Positions 1-7,164 are shown, counted from the first letter of the stretch. The stretch is 10,512 nucleotides of DNA from CAZDBA01 sp964503615 (GCA_964503615.1 CAZDBA010000165.1:1-10512), one strand, 5' to 3'. Numbers and translations: made by a program. The notes: generated from the sequence alone by a model not told the origin.

Positions 1-14
1 TTAGAAGGCAAACA

Positions 15-1154
15 GTGGTAGATATTCAAAGAAACCTGACTCGTCCAGTAAAAATCGGTTCGATAACGATCGGTGATGGCAACCCGATCGCAGTTCAAAG
101 TATGACTGCGACCAAAACAACTGATGTGGATGCGACCGTTGCGCTGGTCCAGCTAATGCAGGACGCAGGAGCCGACGTTGTGCGAATTGCTGTCGATAGT
201 AAATCGGATGCAGCGGCGTTGGCGGAGATTCGCAAGCAGACCACAGCAAATCTGTCTGTCGACTTGCAGGAGAATTACCGACTTGCGGAAATCGTCGCTC
301 CTCACGTGGACAAGATTCGTTACAACCCTGGCCATTTGTATCACCACGAAAAAGAAAAACCGTGGCAGGAAAAAGTCAAATACATCCTGGGCGTCGCTCG
401 TGATAACGACTGTGCGATCCGGGTCGGGGTGAACTGTGGCAGCGTCGATCCTGCCAAGAAGGAAAAGTACGACCCGAAAGACTCGATCACGCCAATGTTG
501 GAAAGTGCGTTAGAGCATTGTGCTTTTTTGGACGAAAACGACTTCGAGCGCTATTGCGTGTCTCTCAAGGACTCCGATCCGCGAAAAGTGATCGATGTTA
601 ATACGCGTTTTGCGGTAAAACGGCCCATGGTTCCTTTGCACTTGGGAGTTACCGAGGCGGGCATGCCGCCAGATGGGGTGATCAAAACCCGAATTGCGTT
701 CGAACAACTGGTAAGTAAAGGGATCGGTGACACGATCCGGGTTTCGTTGACCGTACCCAACAATCGCAAGGGAGAAGAGATCGAAGCCGGACGGCAGATT
801 CTAGCCGATATTGCGGCAGGTCGTGTTCGGTCGGTAGTAGACTACAACACGGATCGTCTCAATATCATCTCCTGTCCCAGTTGTAGTCGGGTGGAAAACG
901 AAGCGTTCGTTGATTTAGCGGCGAAAGTCAAGGAAATGACCAAGTATGCTGAGGAGCATGCGATCACGATTGCGGTAATGGGTTGCCGGGTCAACGGACC
1001 AGGTGAAACCGACGATGCCGATCTGGGGCTTTGGTGTGGTCCTAATTTCGTCAATCTCAAAAAAGGTACTGAAGCATTGGGGGCTTATCCGTACGACGAG
1101 ATTCTGCCAAAGCTCAAAGCGGAATTGGACGAAATTATCACTGAAAGGGCTTAG
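15..1154 (+). CDS. ispG: 4-hydroxy-3-methylbut-2-enyl-diphosphate synthase (IspG/GcpE)
   Basis: IspG converts 2-C-methyl-D-erythritol 2,4-cyclodiphosphate to HMBPP, the penultimate step of the MEP isoprenoid pathway, in the cytoplasm with a [4Fe-4S] cluster. The 379-residue protein has the short bacterial form: a TIM-barrel N-terminal part (SMTATKTTD at 29-37, RVGVNCGS at 136-143, PLHLGVTEAG at 207-216) and a C-terminal cluster domain. The cluster ligands are visible: C287 and C290 in CPSC, C324 in MGC, and E331 in NGPGE. The large insertion domain of plant and chlamydial forms is absent. One small difference is CPSCSR where CPSCGR or CPTCGR is usual. The start is a GTG preceded by AGAAGG at 3-8 with six bases between, which fits the family N-terminus (TRPVKIGSITIG). 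The window begins 14 bases upstream, so the promoter and any upstream operon partner are not visible. The next gene, mgtE, is on the same strand 168 bases away and is functionally unrelated. Confidence 0.97.
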   Translation: MVDIQRNLTRPVKIGSITIGDGNPIAVQSMTATKTTDVDATVALVQLMQDAGADVVRIAVDSKSDAAALAEIRKQTTANLSVDLQENYRLAEIVAPHVDKIRYNPGHLYHHEKEKPWQEKVKYILGVARDNDCAIRVGVNCGSVDPAKKEKYDPKDSITPMLESALEHCAFLDENDFERYCVSLKDSDPRKVIDVNTRFAVKRPMVPLHLGVTEAGMPPDGVIKTRIAFEQLVSKGIGDTIRVSLTVPNNRKGEEIEAGRQILADIAAGRVRSVVDYNTDRLNIISCPSCSRVENEAFVDLAAKVKEMTKYAEEHAITIAVMGCRVNGPGETDDADLGLWCGPNFVNLKKGTEALGAYPYDEILPKLKAELDEIITERA

Positions 1155-1322
1155 CGCCCAGAGTGGGGTCGGTTGTCGTGTGTATACTGAAGCGGCTGGT
1201 TTAAAATTGGGCTTGAGGTCGGTTGCAACCTGTCTGTTGAGCCATCCCTAGCTCCAGTGCTCGCGAAATTCTTCTTTGCCACGTTCTTCCGAACCGATTA
1301 GAAATACGGCAGTTTTTTAGAC

Positions 1323-2678
1323 ATGCTCAACACGCTCTTTGTTCCCGAACTTCGTGAAATGCTCAAGACGGAGGATTCTGCGGGGCTGTTAGACTTTTGC
1401 ACCGCTATGCATCCGTCTCGCACTGCTGAGTTTATGGAGGGGCTCACTTCGGAGGAAGCGTGGGAAGTCATTCAACATGCGCCGGTGACGGAACGAGTTG
1501 AAATCTTTACCTATTTTGAAGAGAGCCGCCAGACGGAACTGCTCTCATCCGCCGATCGGGACCAGGTCGCCGCTTTAGTCGCCGAGATCGCTTCGGATGA
1601 TCGCGTCGATATGTTGCAAGAGTTGGACGAGTCAACATTGCAAGATCTTTTGGCTCGTCTGCCTATTGAAGATCGACGAGACGTCCAACGTTTGAGCCAG
1701 TATCCAGAGGGCACCGCGGGGGCGGTGATGACTTCGGAGTTTGCCAAACTGTCAGAGTCGTTGACGATTCGCGAGGCGATGGAAGAGATTGGGCGTCAAT
1801 CGGGGCAGTATGAGACGATCTACTATTTGTTTATCGTCGATGATGAGGGGCATCTTCGTGGATTGGTTTCGGCAAGGCAGTTGTTGGTGGGCATGAAAAA
1901 GCCCGACACGTTATTGGCCGATGTCATGGAAACGGAGCTGGTTACGGCTCGTGAAATGGACGATCAGGAAGAAGTCGCGGACAAAGTCGCCAAATTGGAT
2001 CTTCTAGCGTTGCCGATTGTCGATGATCAACATCATATCGTGGGAATTGTGACTCATGACGATGTGATCGACGTGGTTCGTGACGAGGCGACAGAAGACG
2101 CGCACCGAATTGCGGCCGTCGATCCGCTGGATGAGACTTATTTACAAACGCACCTGTTTACGCTGAGTTGGAAACGCGGGATGTGGTTGGCGTTTCTGTT
2201 CTTCTTTGCGCTAATGACCGCTTTGGCTTTGGAGCAGTATGACGCTCAACTCCAAAAGTGGGCTTGGCTGGTTCCCTTTATCCCGTTGGTAATCAGCAGC
2301 GGAGGAAATTCAGGAAGCCAATCAGCAACTTTGATTATTACAGCGTTGTCACGTGGTCATGTGACGTTGGGTGATTGGTGGACCATCATCCGTCGCGAGT
2401 TGGTGATGGGATTGTTTTTGGGAACCGGATTGGGCTTGATGGCCCTTATGGTCACCCCGTTTTTTGGTGGTGTACCGACGTTCCCTCAATCGTTGGTTGT
2501 TCCCATTACGCTGTTGTTAGTCGTAATAAGTGGAACGTTAACCGGTTCGATCTTACCGCTATTGTTTGAGCGGTTGGGATGGGATCCGGCGATGATGAGC
2601 AATCCGTTCGTAGCTGGTATCGTCGACATTTTAGGGATCGTGATCTACCTGTCCGTGGCGATCTTATTCTTGGCGTAG
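1323..2678 (+). CDS. mgtE: MgtE family magnesium channel/transporter
   Basis: MgtE proteins are dimeric inner-membrane Mg2+ channels gated by cytosolic Mg2+. The 451 residues match the length of the structurally known Thermus protein and show all parts in order. They are an acidic helical N domain (about 1-130), two CBS domains (about 133-255, starting AGAVMTSEF and including the second CBS THDDVIDVV at 244-252), a connecting helix, and a five-helix membrane domain (about 285-451). The membrane domain keeps the pore signature GGNSGSQ (327-333) and the Asp of VDILG (D435), which corresponds to the Mg2+-coordinating pore Asp of Thermus MgtE. The ATG has no clear Shine-Dalgarno sequence; only a T-run (TTTTTTAG) precedes it. 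The 168 bases after ispG contain short inverted repeats (GCCCA 1156-1160 with TGGGC 1208-1212; GGTTGCAACC 1221-1230). I could not recognise an M-box or other Mg2+ riboswitch there. The family assignment is secure; Mg2+ specificity is inferred from the family. Confidence 0.96.
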   Translation: MLNTLFVPELREMLKTEDSAGLLDFCTAMHPSRTAEFMEGLTSEEAWEVIQHAPVTERVEIFTYFEESRQTELLSSADRDQVAALVAEIASDDRVDMLQELDESTLQDLLARLPIEDRRDVQRLSQYPEGTAGAVMTSEFAKLSESLTIREAMEEIGRQSGQYETIYYLFIVDDEGHLRGLVSARQLLVGMKKPDTLLADVMETELVTAREMDDQEEVADKVAKLDLLALPIVDDQHHIVGIVTHDDVIDVVRDEATEDAHRIAAVDPLDETYLQTHLFTLSWKRGMWLAFLFFFALMTALALEQYDAQLQKWAWLVPFIPLVISSGGNSGSQSATLIITALSRGHVTLGDWWTIIRRELVMGLFLGTGLGLMALMVTPFFGGVPTFPQSLVVPITLLLVVISGTLTGSILPLLFERLGWDPAMMSNPFVAGIVDILGIVIYLSVAILFLA

Positions 2679-2700
2679 AGTCGCCGATAGTTCTAAATAC

Positions 2701-2725
2701 AGAAAGAGGCACTGAGGCCTCTTCT
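2701..2725. terminator. Probable bidirectional terminator hairpin between convergent genes
   Basis: AAGAGGC (2704-2710) pairs with GCCTCTT (2717-2723) around a six-base loop, with two further pairs beyond a bulged A. It lies 22 bases after the mgtE stop and 27 bases after the stop of the convergent small gene. On the minus strand the stem is followed by TTTCTGTATTT, a fair U-rich tract. On the + strand the downstream run (TTACTTTTCGATTTTC) is interrupted. Placement supports a shared terminator that works better for the minus-strand gene. Confidence 0.5.
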
Positions 2726-2752
2726 GCGGTTACTTTTCGATTTTCGGTTTCG

Positions 2753-3091
2753 TTACACCAACTCGGTATGAGAATCACCTTGGTACATACGTAGAACCTG
2801 GCTTTGCACTTTAATTGCACGGACCAAGATCCAGATTTGATCAGGTGTGAATTTGCGAGGATCGGAGTTCGTTAAATCCTCTAATTCCTGAGTCATCGCA
2901 GCGTGTTGGTCACTGGCGGCATGGAGGCGCAAGGTAACCTCGTCCCAGACACTGTCGAAATAAATTTCGTTGTCGAACTGGGAAAGGTCACTGACATGGC
3001 CACACATCAATGTGCACATTCGTGCAATTTCGATTGGTTCAGCGCCAGGCATGCGGGCTTCGATTTTTTTAGTAACTTCTGTGCAGGTCAT
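2753..3091 (-). CDS. Small conserved-looking protein of unknown function
   Basis: I do not recognise this 112-residue protein. It looks like a small soluble, mostly helical cytoplasmic protein. There is no signal peptide and no membrane segment. The middle is acidic (FDSVWDEVTLRLHAASD, 45-61), and the C-terminal part reads DPRKFTPDQIWILVRAIK (77-94), the stretch most likely to be conserved. Three cysteines (C3, C26, C30) sit in the N-terminal third; C26 and C30 are spaced CX3C, not enough to claim metal binding. It is accepted as a gene because it fills the space between two terminator-like hairpins, converges properly with mgtE, and has gene-like composition with no competing ORF. The ATG lacks a strong Shine-Dalgarno sequence; only GGAA lies upstream at a long distance. 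It appears monocistronic, since the DUF1573 gene upstream on the same strand ends in its own terminator. Confidence 0.72.
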   Translation of the reverse strand: MTCTEVTKKIEARMPGAEPIEIARMCTLMCGHVSDLSQFDNEIYFDSVWDEVTLRLHAASDQHAAMTQELEDLTNSDPRKFTPDQIWILVRAIKVQSQVLRMYQGDSHTELV

Positions 3092-3251
3092 CGCTGTTTT
3101 CCATTGGTGGGACTTGATTCAAATTGAATCGTTGAACGTTGACGGCTTCGGCGAATTTCGAATGGAAAAACGGTAAGTCGTCTCGCCGACGGGTCGGTCG
3201 ACAAAAAAGAGTAGGTTAACGTTTGCGTCCGTCTACCAAAAAAGAGTTTTG

Positions 3252-3376
3252 GCGGCAGATTGCCGCAAATTACAGCATTTTTGCGACTTGTTGTATTTTC
3301 ACAACAAACCCGTAGCACACTAAAATCAAGGGTTTTGGCTATTTGACGGGACCGGGAGATCGGCATTCCCGTTTTT
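3252..3376 (+). ncRNA. Candidate structured RNA (four hairpins ending in a terminator)
   Basis: Four consecutive perfect hairpins can be read on the + strand. They are GCGGCA/TGCCGC (3252-3257 with 3261-3266, loop GAT), TTGTTGT/ACAACAA (3288-3294 with 3301-3307, loop ATTTTC), AAAATC/GGTTTT (3322-3327 with 3331-3336, one G-T pair), and ACGGGA/TCCCGT (3346-3351 with 3367-3372). The last one carries an inner CCG/CGG helix and is followed by a T-run. No protein gene on this strand ends nearby, so the terminator-like end has no obvious client. No known RNA family was recognised (tested by eye for SRP RNA, 6S and tmRNA features). No promoter is clear. This is an inference from structure only. Confidence 0.22.
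3346..3376 (+). terminator. Orphan intrinsic-terminator-like hairpin, plus strand
   Basis: ACGGGA (3346-3351) pairs with TCCCGT (3367-3372), with a stacked CCG (3352-3354)/CGG (3361-3363) inner helix, and a run of five T at 3372-3376. This has the form of a Rho-independent terminator for + strand transcripts. The nearest + strand gene upstream is mgtE, which ended about 670 bases earlier, past its own hairpin. An alternative pairing CGGGA/TCCCG exists on the minus strand but lacks a following T-run. Confidence 0.45.
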
Positions 3377-3391
3377 GCGAAGTGGGCAAAT

Positions 3392-3425
3392 AGAAAAAGC
3401 CAAGTCCCGAAAAGTGGCTTGGCTT
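3392..3425 (-). terminator. Intrinsic terminator of the DUF1573 gene
   Basis: On the minus strand AAGCCAAG (3425-3418) pairs perfectly with CTTGGCTT (3404-3397). Two more pairs are possible inside (one C-G, one G-T), and TTTTTCTATTTG follows. An eight-base GC-containing stem plus a T-rich tail, starting 56 bases after the stop codon of the minus-strand gene at 3481, is the clearest Rho-independent terminator in the window. Confidence 0.82.
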
Positions 3426-3480
3426 ACGATTTCAAATCGAATTGTCATTCAAACGCAACGGATCAAATGGACCGCTCTCT

Positions 3481-4536
3481 TTAGCGGTCGAGCGAAGTTT
3501 GAGAATTGTCTGGGGTAACAACGGTGACGATCGCTTTCATTTTCGTAGAAGCTCCATCATTTAAATCGGTTACGAAAGTCAGGTCAGTTTCGAACGACCC
3601 CGCTTCCTTAGGTGCATAAACGATTTCAACAAAATGCACTTTCTTGGTTTTGCCATCTGCCCGCACGACAAAGTCAAGATTGTCACAAGTCACATCGACC
3701 AAACGAAATGGTTTGTCACCTTTGAGGATAACCCTTCGTGAGATTTCCTCTCCCGATGTTACCTCGGTCAAAGTCAGCAGGCTTGGGTTCACGCTCAGGG
3801 CAGAGGTGACTTTACCTGTAAAGGGGATGGTCAATTGAGAATCTGCACGACCATCGTTGACGACCAGCATCAACTCTCCTTGGAGACGCTCCGAAGGAGC
3901 TGATTCCTTGATGTTTGCGGTCAAATCGTAGATCACTTTATCCCGCCCTCGATAACGCTCGGCAATTCCCACACCGATGTGCGAGTACACGCTACGAACG
4001 TCTCTGATCTTCCAATTCTGATTTCCGAATTGAGTAATGGATGTTGTTAGCTGAGGTGAGTTGCCCGGTGCAAAACTTCCAAAGTCCAACTGCCCCGGCT
4101 GCATCATTACGTCGTTGCGAATAACACCTTTGATAGCGATTTGAACTTCGGCTACGAAAGGTTCGGCAAACCGGACTCGAATCGTGGCTTGTTTGTCCCC
4201 GGGCCCTACATCAGAATTGAATTGACAGTTCAGCTGAATCGTTTCACGAGATGCGATTTCGTTCTTGCTGAGCGTAGGCGTAGTGCAACCGCAGCTGGTG
4301 GTTACACCCAATATACGGATCGTCTCTTCGTAATTGTTCGTAATGTTGAAAGTGTGTACCGGTCGCGCGCCCTTAGCCACAATTCCAAAATCATGGTCGA
4401 GCTCACTAAACATCTGATTTGCCCAATCCTGAGCAATAGTTTCAGCTGTGCCCAGACATCCTAGAATGAACGCCAGAGAAAAGATGTAAGCAAACTTTCG
4501 CATAGTAATCATAAGTAGTCGAAATTGGCACTTCAT
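3481..4536 (-). CDS. DUF1573 domain-containing exported protein
   Basis: This is an exported protein with Ig-like/ASH-type beta repeats; no enzymatic role is known for DUF1573. The family signature is visible at 49-88: DFGIVAKGARPVHTFNITN, then the hallmark SCGCTTP (81-87). Two further beta-rich repeats follow, the second starting QLDFGSFAPGN (149-159) and the third SVNPSLLTLTEV (248-259). The N-terminus is a signal peptide. A charged start (MRKF at 12-15) precedes a hydrophobic stretch (16-29) with ILGC at 24-27, which could be a lipobox (Cys27), or cleavage could occur later at TIA|QDW (35/36). The annotated ATG at 4536 leaves an unusual 11-residue leader. ATGs at 4512 (Met9) or 4503 (Met12) give a more typical signal peptide, and none of the three has a Shine-Dalgarno sequence. 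It is monocistronic, with its own terminator, and diverges from the Nramp-related gene. Function is unknown; scaffolding or envelope binding is only a guess. Confidence 0.9.
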   Translation of the reverse strand: MKCQFRLLMITMRKFAYIFSLAFILGCLGTAETIAQDWANQMFSELDHDFGIVAKGARPVHTFNITNNYEETIRILGVTTSCGCTTPTLSKNEIASRETIQLNCQFNSDVGPGDKQATIRVRFAEPFVAEVQIAIKGVIRNDVMMQPGQLDFGSFAPGNSPQLTTSITQFGNQNWKIRDVRSVYSHIGVGIAERYRGRDKVIYDLTANIKESAPSERLQGELMLVVNDGRADSQLTIPFTGKVTSALSVNPSLLTLTEVTSGEEISRRVILKGDKPFRLVDVTCDNLDFVVRADGKTKKVHFVEIVYAPKEAGSFETDLTFVTDLNDGASTKMKAIVTVVTPDNSQTSLDR

Positions 4537-4659
4537 TGTTCGATTGTGACAACGAAATCATTTTAGGGTGGTTTGCTGTCAATTTGCTAGGGACCATAAT
4601 CCAAAACAGTTGTTTTTGATCGATGTAACCAATCAAACTTTTTGAATAGACAGTAGGCA
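4537..4659. promoter_or_regulatory. Divergent promoter region, DUF1573 gene / Nramp-related gene
   Basis: The two flanking genes start outward from this 123-base region. For the + strand, TTGCTG (4573-4578), 16 bases, then CATAAT (4595-4600) is a plausible sigma70-like promoter, giving a leader of roughly 55-60 bases. On the minus strand a consensus TTGACA -35 box reads from 4582 to 4577, overlapping the + strand -35, but no good -10 follows at the right distance. No metal-regulator operator (Fur, MntR or DtxR-like palindrome) was recognised. Confidence 0.3.
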
Positions 4660-4665
4660 ATGAAT

Positions 4666-6045
4666 ATGGCCATTGACGATGTCAGCCTGAATAAACCGAT
4701 TGAAGAACCAAAGCCACCTAGGTTTCATTTCGGTCCTGCGCTATTGGTTACTGCAGCCTTTATTGGACCTGGAACGGTGTTAACTGCCAGTAAAGCCGGC
4801 GCAAACTACGGATTTTCACTCGTTTGGGCGGTAATCTTTTCCATACTTGCCACCGTTGTCTTGCAAGAGATGGCAGCGCGTCTAGGAATTATTTCTGGCC
4901 GAGGGCTGGCGCAAGCAATTCGGGACTCGATCTCCAACCCATTCGGGCGGTATTTGTCTCTCGGACTTGTCTTGGGGGCGATTCTTATAGGAAATGCGGC
5001 TTATCAGACCGGAAACCTGCTTGGTGCAGCAATAGGCCTGGCCGAATTGCTTCCCGCCGAACCCAGCTCGGAAAAAGTTCTCGATGCCAGCACCCATTCG
5101 AATTCCATTTCCAGTGAAGCGATCGCGGCGCTTTTTGGCGCAATTGCTCTGGTCATCATCTGGATTGGACGTTTGGGAATCGTTCAAGCCATCATGTTCG
5201 CTTTGGTGGGATTGATGAGTTTGATGTTTGTCCTCAGTGCAATCGCCTGTCGACCCGATTGGGCGGCAGTGTGCGCCGGGGCCGTTCCATCGATTCCTAC
5301 TGGCGAGAGCTGGAATGATATGAGTCTGTTTGTTATCGGTTTGCTAGGCACTACGGTGGTTCCCTACAACCTGTTCCTGCATGCAAGTAGCGCCGCGGAG
5401 ACTTGGCATTCGTCTGCCCAAGCGCAGGGTAATCAAAAACGGATCCTGCGTGCTTCGATGTGGGACACGGTCATTAGCGTATTGGTTGGCGGGATCGTCA
5501 CAGGTTCGATTCTGATCACGATGAGTGTTGCGTTTTCTGATTCGCAAGTCGAGCTAACCCAAACGACTCAAATTGCGGACCAGTTACGTTCTGCACTGGG
5601 CAGTTGGGCAGGAATTCTGTTTGCCGTCGGCCTTTGTGCTGCCGGTCTTACTAGTTCCATCACCGCGCCGATCGCAGCTGCTTACGCTACAGCTGGTTGC
5701 TTCAACTGGCCGTGCAAACTATCTGACGTCCGGTTGAAATTGGTTGCATCCTTAGTGGTAGTAACGGGGGTCATCGCAGCGGTGTCGGCGGGTAAAAGTC
5801 CAATGCAAGTGATTATCCTGGCCCAATTTGCCAACGGCTTGTTACTGCCACTGGTAGCGATCTTTCTGGTCTACGTTGCAAATCAAGCCAAGCTTATGGG
5901 CAAGTTCAAAAATTCATGGCTCGCCAATGCTCTGGCAGTTCTGGTCATCGTGATCACGATCAGTATTGCATTCGGAAACTTAAACGGCGCTATTGGCAAG
6001 TTGAAAAAGATGATGACCCCAGAACAAACTTCGTCTCAAACAGAG
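4666..6045 (+). CDS. Nramp-related (SLC11-like) transporter, 3' end lost in assembly gap
   Basis: This is an integral inner-membrane protein of the Nramp fold. About 460 residues are visible, with 11 likely helices, before the sequence enters the N run. Numbering is from the ATG at 4660. Family landmarks include LQEMAARLGIISGRGL (68-83), LLGAAIGL (120-127), NLFLH (237-241), TSSITAPIAAAYA (331-343) and QFANGLLLPLVAIFL (389-403). The canonical metal site is absent. DPGN in helix 1 reads GPGT (36-39), and A-T-V-M-P-H-N in helix 6 reads T-T-V-V-P-Y-N (231-237). The helix 3 acidic pair (DLAE) reads QTGN (116-119). Manganese or iron transport, and proton coupling, therefore should not be assumed. 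Residues 131-153 form a polar insertion between helices. The start at 4666 is preferred because AGTAGG (4652-4657) is eight bases from it but only two from the ATG at 4660. The visible C-terminus (KLKKMMTPEQTSSQTE) is already past the last helix, so little is missing. Confidence 0.9.
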
Positions 6046-6145
6046 NNNNNNNNNNNNNNNNNNNNNNNNNNNNNNNNNNNNNNNNNNNNNNNNNNNNNNN
6101 NNNNNNNNNNNNNNNNNNNNNNNNNNNNNNNNNNNNNNNNNNNNN
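6046..6145. other. Assembly gap (100 N)
   Basis: There are exactly 100 undetermined bases, the conventional length for a scaffold gap of unknown size. It lies between the convergent ends of the Nramp-related gene and the methyltransferase gene and hides the transporter's stop codon and any shared terminator. Any reading frame that appears to run across it is an artefact, and true distances across it are unknown. Confidence 0.97.
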
Positions 6146-6151
6146 GCTTTC

Positions 6152-7045
6152 TTATTTTACCGCGACGATATAGGAGATCCAACTGGGATTGCTTGGCGCG
6201 AATTCCTTTCGCTCCCATATTCCAGTGTCCTCTCCATCCTCGTCTTCTTGTTCCCAGTATACATGAGACTCTTTGAAACCGGCTTCTGCCAACATCTCGC
6301 GAACCTCAGGAATAGTCCAAAATCGCCAATGGTATTCAAAAGCGTGTTTTAGTTTACTGCCGTCGTTGAATTTGAAAGAGATGTAAAAGCTTGCGTCTGC
6401 ATTGACCGGATTGAAACTTGCCTGTTCCCAATGGTACTTGAATCCGTTCTTGCCTTTTTTAATTGTCCGCTTGTCGACGTTCTCTTCGGTATAACAATCG
6501 CCACCGCCCATCATGTCCATGATCATCACCCCTTTTTGATTGAGGTTAGCGTGGGCAACGCGGAAGTACTCGACAACTTCGGCACGTGTTTTGAAAATCC
6601 AGAACGAGAAATTTTGCGCGGCCAAAACATCTACCGGGTCGTTCTGTTTCCGTACGTCCTGCTGGTAAAGCGTGATTCGTTCCTGCTGGGACGCCGAGAG
6701 CTTACTGAGGTTGTTGTCGCGCCCCCATTTGAGCGTCTCGGGGCAAAGGTCCACGCCGACCGCGGTTCTGGTCTTGTTTAGCTTTACCCACTCGCAACAC
6801 ACGGAGAACGTGCCGCAGAAATCTTCACGCAAAGAATTGGGTTTGCGATGGTACGCTTCGTTGAATGCCTGATCAAAGAACTCGACTTCATGGTCAGCCG
6901 ACTGAACCGATTTTTGGTAACAAGCGAACTTGTCTGCTTTGTCGGCCATCGTAAGCTTGGCTTTGCCCTTTTGCTTGCCGCCTTTTGCTTTTCCACCGTC
7001 TTTAGATTTTGATTTGGTTTTGCCTTTTTGTTTCGAAGATCCCAT
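6152..7045 (-). CDS. Class I SAM-dependent methyltransferase with Lys-rich N-terminal tail
   Basis: This is a Rossmann-fold methyltransferase of unknown substrate, 297 residues and complete (TAA at 6154-6152, six bases from the gap). The catalytic domain starts near residue 38. Motif I is the variant LREDFCGTFS (72-81), where the usual form is E/DxGxGxG. The acidic residue for the SAM ribose is D99 in AVGVDLC. The motif II/IV region is DVLAAQNFSFWIFKTR (139-154), and KGVMIMDMMGGG (171-182) follows. The REDFCGT and AQNFSFW wording belongs to a recognisable but poorly characterised methyltransferase group. The first 31 residues are low-complexity Lys/Gly/Ser with 12 lysines, resembling a nucleic-acid-binding or solubility tail. 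The domain could instead start at Met33 (ATG at 6949), but neither start has a good Shine-Dalgarno sequence. There are no membrane segments, so it should be cytoplasmic. It lies 196 bases downstream of the MFS gene on the same strand; functional linkage is not evident. Confidence 0.9.
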   Translation of the reverse strand: MGSSKQKGKTKSKSKDGGKAKGGKQKGKAKLTMADKADKFACYQKSVQSADHEVEFFDQAFNEAYHRKPNSLREDFCGTFSVCCEWVKLNKTRTAVGVDLCPETLKWGRDNNLSKLSASQQERITLYQQDVRKQNDPVDVLAAQNFSFWIFKTRAEVVEYFRVAHANLNQKGVMIMDMMGGGDCYTEENVDKRTIKKGKNGFKYHWEQASFNPVNADASFYISFKFNDGSKLKHAFEYHWRFWTIPEVREMLAEAGFKESHVYWEQEDEDGEDTGIWERKEFAPSNPSWISYIVAVK

Positions 7046-7164
7046 CGGTGATTCTTAATCCTGTTGTGTTATGCGAAGCTGCGTTTTGAGTGTGGCGGAC
7101 GTTTCTCTGGGCCCGACTCTCAGCTTTTGATCTCTCAAGCAACGAGGATTTTAACGACTTCGGT

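Larger units (their letters stand above)
3092..3480. other. 389-base non-coding stretch
   Basis: No convincing gene lies here. On the minus strand it should hold the promoter of the small gene ending at 2753, but I cannot name clear -35 and -10 boxes. It contains an 11-base direct repeat (CAAAAAAGAGT at 3202-3212 and 3237-3247). Short GC-rich hairpins occur at 3186-3197 and 3252-3266, AT-rich hairpins at 3288-3307 and 3322-3336, and two terminator-like elements at 3346-3376 (+) and 3392-3425 (-), which are listed separately. Confidence 0.6.

Noticed and set aside
1155..1322. Possible Mg2+ riboswitch (M-box) ahead of mgtE.
   Set aside because: The conserved M-box sequence elements are not visible and only short inverted repeats are present; planctomycete mgtE genes are not known to me to carry one.
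3202..3247. The direct repeat CAAAAAAGAGT (two copies 35 bases apart) as a regulator site or mobile element trace.
   Set aside because: It is A-rich and short, with only two copies and no flanking inverted repeats; chance is likely.
3088..3366. A 92-codon minus-strand ORF covering most of the gap between the small unknown gene and the DUF1573 gene.
   Set aside because: Its composition is Arg/Ser-rich and not gene-like, it overlaps the start of the small gene, and it runs through several hairpins. No Shine-Dalgarno sequence was seen.
6046..6276. Apparent extension of the Nramp-related protein through the N run to 6276.
   Set aside because: The frame across 100 N is arbitrary, and the residues after the gap are antisense to the methyltransferase C-terminus.
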